From: Tribonema minus
Lineage: Eukaryota; Sar; Xanthophyceae; Tribonematales; Tribonemataceae
Direction of reading: 5' to 3'
DNA length: 64,000 bases
Assembly (NCBI GenBank): GCA_017506865.1
Contig: JAFCMP010000136.1
Coordinates: 62,001-126,000, forward strand
The stretch's first letter is position 1; each line of letters opens with the position of its first letter. The translations under genes were made by a program, and so were the position numbers. The notes beneath the pieces are model-generated. The model did no database searches. It was not told where the DNA came from and was given only the letters and a program-made list of their open reading frames with translations. Positions 1-10,282 of this stretch are shown piece after piece.

Positions 1-569
1 AGCCACCGCCCCTTCCGCTGTAGAGCTGAGGGGTCCTGCCACTGAGCCCATAGGCGCCATGCATTAAATACTCTCTGCTGCAGGCGCCGCAGGTTTAGCC
101 TCCGCACCGTCTGCCAGCGCACCAGATGTTTTCTGGGGGGGTACGTCGATAGCTTCCACCTGGCCCAGGCTTGTTCGAGTGCTGCTTTTTTGCGACGCTT
201 TGTCACTAGACGCCGAAGCCGCACCAATGCATGACACAGCTGTGCGTGCCCACTGGCATAGGATCTTCTGCACGTCCACTTGTCAGCGTAAGCTTCTGCT
301 CTGTAGACGCCATCGTGCGAATGAGCGTTCTCCAGGAAGACTCCTTCATGATTCGCCCCCTGCCGAAGCAGCAGTAACGCTTGAAGAGTGGTGCTGCCGC
401 CTACTGCAATCGTGCTCCCCTGCACTAGAGGCCGTGCGTTCAGAGGGTGGTATAGCCTGTACTGCAGAGCATCGGACCAGTGTGCTGGCGCCACCAGCCT
501 ACCACGCTTCCCCGTCGCATGTTGGCACTGACAGTGTCTCGCTAGATCTGACTGCGGTTGAATCATGCC
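1..569 (-). CDS. Tryptophan/arginine-rich protein, possibly SFI1-like centrin-binding repeats (partial, runs off the left edge)
   Basis: Reading the minus strand from an ATG at 566, the frame stays open for 188 codons to the window edge, with no stop. An in-frame TAG lies just upstream of the ATG, so the frame starts either at this ATG or after a splice acceptor at 570-571 (CCTTAG, pyrimidine-rich upstream). The part nearest the edge has helical blocks such as AALEQAWARWK, HLVRWQTVRRLNLRRL and RVFNAWRLWAQW. Tryptophans spaced in basic, leucine-rich helices are the pattern of SFI1-type centrin-binding repeats found at centrosomes and basal bodies; that identity is inference. A short minus-strand frame starting at 791 (MNPAQDLQSGFDERW..., stop near 597) could be an upstream exon, but I see no good donor. 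The gene would be divergent to the GH63-like gene starting at 852. Confidence 0.4.
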
Positions 570-851
570 CTAAGGCAGTCGAGCTGAAAAAAATCAAAAG
601 ATCATGATCATTTCGGTTTCAAACTTCAAAGTCAAGTTGAACTCTCTGATCCGAGGGAAGTGCCTGTACATGTCAGCTAGGTGTGAGATAGCCTGATGAG
701 CAGCTTTTTTTGATTCGGCGCTTTTCTCAATCAAGCCACAGACAGTCCACCGCTCATCAAAGCCGGACTGGAGATCTTGCGCAGGATTCATGCTCTCAGC
801 GCGCCGGCGGCATCGGCGACTCCGGTAGCGCGTAGTTGTGACTGGCAAGAT

Positions 852-3800
852 ATGCTGCGACGATTGCTTGTACTGGTACTGGCGATAGGATGCCGGTGCG
901 CTGGCGGAGAGGCGAAGGGAGGCTGCTCCTGGGAGTCTATTGAGAGCGCAGCACTGGCCCTGCTTCAGGCTAACTATGACGAAGAACTGCATTCAACAGT
1001 GCCATCCAGCGATGTCGGACGATTCGTCTCCAGCACCGACTCTCTCATGGTGGCATGGTGGGTGCGACATGATGGCCGGCTGCATGACGTGATTTGAGCG
1101 CGCAAGTACCTGGCACACAGTTATGTACAATACCTATGATGCGTAGCAATGGATGCTGATTGTATTCGCTTTCGTAATCAGAGGGACCAAATTGCAACAA
1201 AGCCGCTGCAGCAGCATCGACCGCACCTTCATCATGTACCACTTGATGTTGAGTCCATTCAGTGCGGCTGTCATGCAGCATGTATCGCTGCCTGCCAAAC
1301 GACTTGGGGACGCCTGACAGAGCATTAGCTCAAGCCGGCGACACCTGCGCACTTCTTGCTCAACCATACAGGAGCGTGACCCTTGCTGTTACCGCCGGTT
1401 TCCCAGCACCCCCCTCCCCCCTTGCTCCCCCCCCAAATGCCCCTCGCAAAACCTGCCAGGGCACTCGCTCACAGCGACCAGGCGCGCGCGCAGGCGGAGG
1501 TCGTCGCAGTGCTCAACTCGCAGTGGGACAGCGGCTTCATACCCTCGGCGCGCTTTCCGGCGGAGAGCGCCAACAGCAGCGGCAGCGGCAATAATGATTG
1601 GGTGGAGGGCACGGCGCTACCGGGGCCGCGGTTCTGGCGCGGGTGCGTGGGGCGCAACGGCGACAACACCACCGCGCTCGCGGCGCTGCCGCTGCACGCG
1701 CACGTCGCGCTGCAGGTGAGTACTGAGGGGGGGGGTGGCAGACATGTATCGACTTGCCAGAGGTGATTGAGCACATGTCGTGCGCTGTCGTGAGGTTGCA
1801 CGCGCACGCCGCGCTGCAGGTGAGCACTGGGGGGGGTGGCAGACATGCGTCTACTGGCCGGCGGTGATTGAGCGCATGTTCTTGCGCTGGCGGGAGGCGC
1901 CCGCGCGCGCAACTGTCACGTGCATTGAGGTTCGGGCGAAGAGCAATGAGTAATCACAGCGCTAGCCAGAGGGCTAGTGCTGCAGCTGTGGAGTGCATTC
2001 GAAGTAGCGACGGCACAGACTACCGTGGACAAGCCGCCTGGACACCACAGGCGCCGCCTTGGCAACGTGTTGTCTGCTCTCAGGTCGCAGCACCACCAGG
2101 TGCGGGGACCACGTGCGACCGTGTCAGGCACTGTTGGCAATGAAGGCATGAGCTCGTTGACTTTCGTACATGCTCCGCAGCTGCGTGCACTACTGCGCAC
2201 CCGCTTTGTGACAAATCATGCTGGCCACTTTGCGATGGTGTGCGCGGTAGCGGTACCTTCGTACTCTTTGCCGGGACCAGTACGCACACCTAAGGCCTCT
2301 AACTGGCACACCCAATGCAGCACTGAAGCACCCCTCGCCACCGTCGCCAGACCAGGTGCAGCTAGCTGCCATCGCACCTGCGGCGCTTGCGTTCCCCTTC
2401 TAAGCTCGCGCGCGTTCTAGCTGCGCACTTCAACTTGATGCCACAGTGCTCACCAGTGCTCTAACCTCAACCGCAACCCTAACTCCTGCTCTGGCACTTG
2501 AACTTGATGCCACAGCGCTCATCCAACTCTAACCCCTGTTCTGGCACTTGATCCTGATACCACAGTGCTCATCCAGTGCTCGCCCCCCTTACATGCCAAT
2601 GCGCTCAGTCAGTCAACCCCCCCCGAGCTCACTCTCACAACACTCTGAGGCGCGCGCAGGTCTACGCGCTCTCCGACCGCGGCGCGGACGCACGGCTGTG
2701 GCTGCAGCAGATCTTCCCCGCGCTGTACCGCTGGCACGCGCACCTGCACGCGGTGCGCGCCGCGCGCAGCGTCATCGCTAGCCGCGGCGCCACGAGCGGC
2801 GGCGGCAGCAGTGGCGGCGGCAGCAGCGGCGGCGGCGGCAGCAGCGGCCGCGGCAGCAGCGGCGGCGGCGGCAGCAGCGGCCGCGGCAGCAGCGGCGGCG
2901 GCGGCAGCAGCGGCGGCAGCAGCGGCGGAGGCGGCAGCGGCGGTGGCAGCGTCGGCTCGGCGGTGGTGGTGCTGCACCCCTGGGAGACGGCGCTGCCGCT
3001 GGATGCGGAGGCGTGGCGCGGGGCAGCGCTCAACGGCGCCATCGACGCTGCCGCCAACGCGTCGTACACGCCGCCGCCCATCCCTGCGAGTGTGTTGGGC
3101 CTGGCGGAGTACCCCGGGGATCAGGTACGTGGGCATAGGTACATGTATGCAAGTACAAGTCGAGGGCCTTTGTGGAGATGTGTACAAGCGCAGTTCGTTG
3201 ACTCGCTGACCTGCATTGTACTGGTCAGCGCACTAGCGGGAAAAGGGCGAGTCGGTACGGGGAGATGCGTGCAGGCGTACGCATTGCTGGTCTGCGTAGG
3301 AAAGTACCGGTAGAAGGCACTTGCGGTACAGCGCGAGCCATTGAGTGTGTCAGATGACGTGAGGGCTCAATTGATTCTGCACCTCGGTCAAGACCCCCTC
3401 TATAATTCAATACAGCGAGCTCACTGTTCTCTTTGATGCATGTAGCTATTGCACGAGGAGCGTCGTCGCTGATGAAGGCGGCGGACACGGCTATGCTTCT
3501 CACGCGTGTGCATGCTCACCGCGCGCGCAGCTTCTGCGGCGATGTTGCAGCCGATTGATGCGCATGATGTGCTTGTGCATACGCAGCGCGCCTTGCCATG
3601 GCGCTGTTCCACATGCGGACGCGTTCAACGTTCAGCTCGGAACGACATGTGTGTGGAACTGATGTCCAACCCAAGCGCGCTGCACCTTCCGAGCCGCGCA
3701 GAACGACCTGCGTAAACTCATGCCGTGACTTGAACGCACACCAATACGTCCCCTTGCTGCCGCACCACGCAGGTGTACTCCACTGAACTCTTCCTGGCCG

Positions 3801-6800
3801 GCTTCCTGGGGGCATGGGGGGAACTGCCCGGCCCCCCAGGCCCCCCGCCCGCCACGCCAGCGGCCCCCTTTGGCGTCGTTGATGTTCAGTTTAACGCGGT
3901 GCTGATGCTATCAGACCGCGCGCTGCTGGCCCTGGCGGAGATCCTGGATGCGACGCGGCGCAGCTGGTGAGTCACCACTTGCAGTGTATTAGGAACTGGG
4001 GAGTGGAGCCACCACTTGCGCTGTGGCAGGAACTGGGGAGTCACCACTTGCAGAGTGGCAGGGAGCTAGTGAGTCACCGCTTGCGCTGTAGCAGGAGCTG
4101 GCGAGTCACCGCTCGCAGTGCAGCAGGAGCTGGTCAACACTCTGTAGCAGGCGCTGGTGATTCTCCTCGTGCAGTGTAGTAAGAGCTGATGAGCGTTGTG
4201 GCAGGAGCTGGGTAGTCACCACTTGCGCTGTGGTTGTCCCCTGGGATTCCCCCTTGGACCCCCCTATGCCCGGCGTGTGTCTCCAGCACTTGACGACAAA
4301 GCGTGCATCGCATCGCTGCGCGAGCTCCTGGCAGGCGATCCCCGCAACAGTACCAACGTGAGCAGGTCTTTGCCCCGCCTTCACCGAGCGTGTTTGTGTG
4401 TGAGCTGCGGCACATCGTTTCATTCACTTGCCCTGCAGCACCCGTAGTTGTGCGCGGCGCTACAGTAGCTACCCTGCCGCGTCGCTCAGCAGTATGCAAC
4501 TGTCCGTCAACCGTCAGGCGCATGTAGCTCGCCGTCTAGTGATCTCAAAGTTCAGCATGCGAAGTTGGAAACGTGTAGCACATTCAGCGCAGCGCAGCTC
4601 GTGCAGCACTGCTCAATTGTTGTCATGATCACACATATTACTTGATGTGAAGTAGCTGTGCATTATTCTGTTTCAACACACATACAAATGGGCGTCCCGG
4701 CGCCCGTACACCCGCAGCACATGTAGCCGCGGCCGTCACTCATTGTCACTTGCTGTCACTGCAATACTATGCAGCAGCTCTCACGTGTTGTGGTGTGTAC
4801 GGCTCAGCCCGCCTTGCACGTAAAAAAGCCTTGCACGTAAAACGCCTCGATTTGTTGCTACTCCTTGCAGGCACACACAAGAGTCTGGCAGCACTTGCAG
4901 CCGTGCGCTGCGCTGCTGCCACCGCCGCCATCAATGCCCCCCCCCCCCCCTTTCATCGGTGTCTCCACTCACGCCATAACGATGCACTCAACCACCCCCC
5001 CGTTTACTGTGCGCAGGCAAACGCGCGTCTTCACGGCGGACGACCTGCAGCACATGCAGCGCTGGGCCGCGCCCGGCGCCGCATCAGCAGCGCTCGATGC
5101 CCTCTGGTCCAACGGCACCGGCGCCGTCGCAGATACAGGAGGCCTGCTGAGCCGCTACCTGCCGCCGCAGGGCCCCCTGCCGGCAGGGGGCGTTGACTTC
5201 AACTTGAACTTGGGGGGCCCCCGCGCAGGCGCTTCCGCGCACGCGCAGCCCCAGCTGGGCACCCGAGGGGGCTCTCAAGGGGATGTGCAGACAGAGCCGA
5301 GTCTCGAGCGCGTGCAAGGGCAGCACGATCCCACTAGCCCTAACCCTAGCCCGAACTCTAGCCCTCGTTACGACGCGCTGCCGCCCGTGCTGCCGGCGGC
5401 GTCCGGCGCGTTCGCGGCGCTGCTGGCGGCGGACCTGCCGGCGGCGCGCGCCGCGGCGCTGGCGCGCCTGCTGCTCGGCGGCGGCGCGGCGGGCGTCGCG
5501 GGGCGCGCCTTCCGCTGCGGCGGCGGCCTGCAATACCCGCTGCCGCAGGAGGCGTGCACGCCAGCGGCAGCAGCAGCAGCGCTCGGCAGCAGCAGCCTCA
5601 GGGTGGCGCTGCTCGACGCGGTGCTCGCGCAGCGCGGCGCGGCGGCGCGCGGGTACCCCGGCGTGTCGGGTTGGCTCGTCAACGCGACCACAGAGCTGTT
5701 TTGTCCGCGCGCGGGGGGGCAGGAGGGGCAGGGGGGGGGATATGCGTTCGCGCGCGCTTACCGGGTGGACACGGGCGCGCCGGCGGACGGGGAGTACGGG
5801 GTGAGCTCGAGCCTGGCGGCGGCGGCGGCGATCGTGCTGATGCGCGAGGACGGAGCGCAGGGTCCCAGCGAGTACCCGCCCATCAGCCACGCCGTCATGT
5901 TCGGGCTCATGGTGAGAGTGGATGCGCTTGCGCAGCGCGCGGCCACTACATGTACATATATAGGCACGGTGACGGGGAATGAGGGGGGAGTGAGAGAATT
6001 AGATGGTGGTTTTCGGTAGCACTGATTGTCGAGCAGAGAGTTGCGTTGCAGCACTGGTGCAGCGGTCGCAGTAGGCGCGCTTGTAGGCAGTGGCTGCGGC
6101 GAGGGGAGCGGCGCTTGGGGACCCCTTGACCACTAAGACGCGATAGACATTTGCGAGCCGCTCAGGCTGATATTGAGCTGTGAGCATTGTGAGGGCACAG
6201 CATCGCATCTTCTGTTGCATGGCACGAGTGGAACACGTCAAAGGCGCGTTGCTTCTTGCAGGTCAGCGAAGCAGCGTTTGCCTTTGCGGCAATGTGCCTC
6301 CTACCTGAGCTTTTCCCTTCTACCACTCTTACATGCACGCCTCCAGACTTCACGCACCAACTTCAACTTGAACTCCCCCCGCCGCGCCCCCGCCTTTCGT
6401 GGCCGCCCCGCAGGTCAGCGAGCTGGTCTTCGCCTTCGCGGTGGGCGTCTCGTGCCTCGTCCTCTCCCTGCAGCTCGTGCGCAAGCTGCACGAGGGCGAG
6501 GCCACGGCGCTGCAGCAGCGCCCCTACGCGCCGCCCACCGCCACCCCCAAGCGCGGCCGCTACGCGCCCATGCGCCCCGCTCACGGCGGCAGCCCACGTG
6601 CGCAAAGCGCCTCTGCTGCCGCCGCCGCCGCCGATGTGCGCGCGTCAAACGCGCAGCAGCAGAGCGCGTTTGCAGCGGCGGGCGGCGCGCCCGCGGCGGC
6701 GGCGGACGGCCTCCGCGAGCGGCAGGGGGAGCGGGGGGGGGGCGGCGGCGGCGGCGCGGCGGCGCACGTGCGCGCGGCGCAGGATTTGGAGGGCAGGGGG

Positions 6801-6941
6801 CGTACAGAGTCGGGCGCGCAGTACTACGAGAGCCTGCAGGGGCCGCCTGAGGGGGAGGAGAGCGACGCGGAGGAGGAGCGGGGGGGCTTGGTGGCGTCGT
6901 TCGTGGCGACGCTGACATCGTACGTGCGGTTCTGGGACTGA
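852..6941 (+). CDS. GH63/mannosylglycerate-hydrolase-like glycoside hydrolase with C-terminal membrane segment
   Basis: Six exons join in phase: 852-1057, 1475-1715, 2660-3124, 3773-3966, 5017-5911, 6414-6941 (842 aa). The start is the ATG opening a hydrophobic signal peptide (MLRRLLVLVLAIGC). The order of motifs follows the (alpha/alpha)6 GH63/MGH family: SSTDSLMVAW (family WDS.. aspartate region), QWDSGFIPSARFP, VYALSDRG...ALYRWH, HPWETALP, PFGVVDVQFNAVLMLSDRALLALAE, and GYPGVSGWLVNATTELF. The family would predict hydrolysis of an alpha-glycoside or mannosylglycerate in the secretory pathway; the substrate cannot be read here. Near the C-terminus LVFAFAVGVSCLVLSLQLV is a likely single transmembrane anchor, followed by an Ala/Gly-rich, probably disordered tail. 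Odd points: a Gly/Ser repeat of about 50 residues sits inside exon 3, and the family glutamate in F-x-E-Y-Y..TG is not obvious (here FARAYRVDTG), so activity is uncertain. Confidence 0.72.
1694..1899 (+). repeat. Tandem duplication of exon 2 end plus splice donor (104-bp unit, 2 copies)
   Basis: The last 22 bases of GH63-like exon 2, its donor (CTGCAG|GTGAGT at 1715/1716) and the following G-run and intron sequence recur 104 bp downstream (CTGCAG|GTGAGC at 1819/1820). The second copy still encodes AHAALQ before a good donor. Confidence 0.85.
2425..2582 (+). repeat. Degenerate tandem repeat in GH63-like intron 2
   Basis: Three diverged units begin GCACTTCAACTTGATGCCAC, GCACTTGAACTTGATGCCAC and GCACTTGATCCTGATACCAC, at about 2425, 2492 and 2542, upstream of the exon 3 acceptor. 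They are unequal in length (roughly 67, 50 and 40 bp). Confidence 0.7.
3952..4231 (+). repeat. Minisatellite built on the exon 4 splice donor (about nine 22-37 bp units)
   Basis: Starting at the exon 4 end (GCAGCTG|GTGAGTCACC, junction 3966/3967), the intron carries about nine degenerate units, mostly 32-33 bp, each ending in GGAGCTG-like exon sequence followed by a donor-like GTGAGTCACC, GGGAGTCACC or GCGAGTCACC. At least two downstream units keep a GT after the exon-like end (GAGCTA|GTGAGT and GCGCTG|GTGATT). The array therefore presents several potential 5' splice sites in series. Confidence 0.85.
6252..6310 (+). repeat. Decayed upstream copy of exon 6 acceptor and exon start
   Basis: About 150 bp before the real exon 6 acceptor (GCAG|GTCAGCGAG at 6413/6414) lies TGCAG|GTCAGCGAAGC (6261/6262). 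The following bases translate as VSEAAFAFAAMCLLPEL, against the real VSELVFAFAVGVSCLVL. It looks like a tandem duplicate of the intron end plus exon start, now degenerate. Confidence 0.65.
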
Positions 6942-9049
6942 TGATGTCCGGGGCTGATGATTGGGGGGGGCTGCGGGGGCGGCGCGCGACGGGCAGCAGC
7001 AGTGCTCAGGGGGCGCAAGCGCTGCTTGTTGCTGCCGTCAGCGGGGGGTGTGCCCGGCCGCGTATTGGTCTGGGCAATACTCCGGCGGAGCAGGCGCGCG
7101 ACTTGCGCATTGCGCAGCTGGTGCGGGGGCGGGCGGCAGTTACATAATGCCTTGCTCAGCAACGCGCGACCGGTGCACATCACGGCCGCCACACGCACAA
7201 GTATTGGCAGCAGCGGCTGAACCGGCACCCGCAGCAAAAGGCATGTCGGTGGTAACGGCAGCGGCAGCGCAGGCAGCAGACAGCAGAAAGCCCAAATGGC
7301 ACAGCACAACACTGGCGGCAGCGGCATGCAGCACAATGCACTGCGGCGGCGGCTGCGCGCAGCATCGGCGCCTGGGACGATGAAGGCAGTGCAAGGGATG
7401 CGTACACGCGCATACTGCGCGCTGCACGTGCACTGTGCCGTGCAACTACGACCACGGCACAGCGTCTCCACGGCGCAAACCACAAGCAGCGGCTGGACCT
7501 GCAATGTCAGAGCCGCAAGCGCTGCTTTCCCAAGCATTTGGGGGGGGCAAGATTGGAGCACCAGCGGTGGTGGCAGCAGCTGCGGCAGCGGCGCGGACTG
7601 ACGCTGAGGCCATCATCAGTAGTTTACTGCCTTGCAGGGCTGCTGAAAAGTGACACAGCCGCGGCTGCTTGATTATCAGGTGCAGACCTGTTGCGCCCAT
7701 GATCAACTTGGCCCATCTAGTGCATCAGGGCATGCACAGCCAGTGCAGTTTGTCGCATGGCCATGAGGGACCGCGCTGCTGTCGGACGCCGCTTGTGCTG
7801 TAGATCATCGATGTTGGACGCACCCAAAGTATGGCTTGCACAAGCAGGTCCTGAGCCCCTAATGGGCCCAGTGCCATATGCTGGCACTCCATGACAAAAG
7901 TGCCCTCAGCACTATCAGTCATGCGTTGCATGTACACATTATGGTCATGGCGTTGTCGCAGGCGCTGGGCTTTATCATTGCTGCCTGTTTTATGTTGCTA
8001 TCCCCGTCCTGGCTGCACCAGAGTGCAGGGTAAGCATGCAGTGCGTGCACAGAGCAATATGAATGCCACTCTTGTGGTGCTCTCATTTTTTTCTGTGCTC
8101 TTGAACGATTGAGCAGTAGCTGGGGCCCTCTTCATGACATTAGTAGGCATGCATGACATTTGCGATTGTTGGCCGATGTTACAAGTGAGCTTGCCTTGAA
8201 GTCTGGAATAGAGGTGACAAGAAGCTACCAGTTGCATGATGAGATACTGGTGCTCTTGGGCAATGCAGCGAGCTTGTCAAAACAGGATGGCAATAAAGCA
8301 GTCATCTGTGCATCATTTATGATTGAGGATGAGATCCACCAAGCTTGAGCCAGCGTTCACGCAGAAGCGGAGATACAGCACCATCATTGACCACTGTCAC
8401 CGCCATGCATCAGAGTAAATACTGCATTTGGACCTGTTGCACATACACGTTATCACAAAGTACACCTGCCCTACCCTCGAATTGGAGACCCCCTGAGGCG
8501 GACGCCTACACCTGAAGTGACTGGTGGACGTGCCACTGCCACATCGCTGAACTTGAACTTGGGTGAACCACGTGCCAGCGATTGTGAACTTGAAGCATGA
8601 CGGCCGCATTTGCACATGTGGTCCCCCCCCCCCCCCCCCTTTTTTTGCCGCTTCTTTGAAATACATGCCAACAACAATCTTTGCGTGTGCCTCGTGTACC
8701 ACACCTGCACCATTCCGTCAACATGATAGCAATGCCGTAGTGCTAGTGCAGGTGCTGCTGCAGCATGTCTACAGCTTCAGCAGCAAGCACTCGCTCCCGA
8801 ATGGGCGCAAGGGGCTGCTGCGCGGCCCTGCCGAAGGCTCATGCGCGTGCGTCTCAGACCGGTACCGCTTGCCCCACTTGCGCAACGATGGCGCAACGAT
8901 GGCGAAACGATGGCATTGCGGCGGCGTTCGTGCATGCATTGGCTGCTAGGTTCACCCCTCCCCCCTCCCCTTCACTGCCCGTAAGACACCCCAGCACTTG
9001 CACCTGTCCGCAACCCTGCTCCTCGCCCTGCCTGCGCTTCCGCCGCTCA
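6942..9049. other. Intergenic region between GH63-like gene and RAD52 (convergent)
   Basis: Both flanking genes end here, so it should hold two 3' UTRs. I see only shadow frames, Gly/Ala-type triplet-rich sequence around 7000-7620, and a C17/T7 run at 8624-8647. No protein motif or RNA gene is recognisable. Confidence 0.5.
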
Positions 9050-9782
9050 TCAGCAGCGCTGCCGCTTCGCGCTGCCGCCGCCGCCGCTGCCGCCGCCGCC
9101 GCCGCTGCGCTCCTCCAGGCGCCTCGCCACGATGCGGCTGTCGGACATGTTGCACAGCTGCGCCAGCTCGTCGGGGCCCATCTGCGAGAACGAGTCGTCG
9201 CCGCCGCCGCCGCTGTCTCCGTCGTGCGCCGGCGCGCCCGCAGTGTCCTGAAACGCCGCAGGCTCGCCGGCCGTCGCGGCGCGGCCGCTGCCGTCGGCAG
9301 CAGGCGCGCACATCGCCGCCGCCGACACTATCAGCAGCTGGCGCTGCTGCTGCTGCTGCGGCAGCGGCGGCGGCGCTGCGGAACCCTGTGCCGCTGCTGC
9401 GGAGCCGCATAGCGCGGCGGGAGCGCCCGAGGGTGGCGTGCACATGGGCTCCATGGAGGCAGGGGCTGCCAGTGCGGCCGCGCCGCCGAACAGAGCGGGC
9501 GGCGGCGCGTTGTACGGGCTTGCATTGCCAGCTGCGCCTTGCATGCCGAGCTGCGCGTATGGGGCGTTGGCGAGGGGCGCAGAGTTGGTGCGCGACGCGC
9601 CTTGCTGCTGCAACGGCGCCGGCGGCTTGGAGCCTGAGTTGGTGCATTGCGCGCCCTGCTGCTGCTGCTGCTGTTGCTGACACTGTGCAGCGGTTCTCGG
9701 CACCTGGAACTGCCGCGGCTGCTGGGCTCCCAGTGGATGCCCCTGCTGCTGCTGCTGCTGCGGCTGTAATCGCATTTGTTGC

Positions 9783-9818
<36 letters not shown>

Positions 9819-10251
9819 GGCACCTGCGCCTGGTGCTGCGGTGGGGCCATGTGGAGCTGCTGCTGCTGCACCACTTGTGGCTGCTGCTGTTGCTGCTGCA
9901 TCACTGGCTGCTGCTGCTGCTGCTGCGCTGCGCCCGCCACCATTGCGGCCTGCTGCTGGCGCAGCAGCTCCTGCTGAAACTGCTGCTTCTGCTGCAGCTG
10001 CTGATGCTGGCGCTTGAGCCGCTCGCTCTGCTGCGCAGCGCTCTCGGCGCCCACCGCAGCGCCGTTCAGCTGCTGCAGCGGCGTCGGCGTGTTCACGCGG
10101 CCGCCCGGCAGCGCAGCCCCCCCCGCCGCGCCCCCGCCTCCCTTCCACTGAGCACTGCTGTGCGTCTGCTGCTTCTGTGCCTGCGGCGTCTTGTAGTTGG
10201 TGGCATGCGGCGTGTTGTGCGCTGCGGGGACAGGCGCTGCTGCCGCGCCGC

Positions 10252-10282
<31 letters not shown>

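Noticed and set aside
2796-2950. GGC/AGC-rich stretch as a CRISPR-like or independent repeat locus
   Set aside because: It is an in-frame Gly/Ser codon repeat inside GH63-like exon 3; there are no spacers and the genome is eukaryotic.
5336-5363. Telomere-like CCCTAACCCTAGCCC (also 30299-30330)
   Set aside because: Only two or three degenerate units, one of them inside coding sequence; not a telomere or a clear interstitial array.
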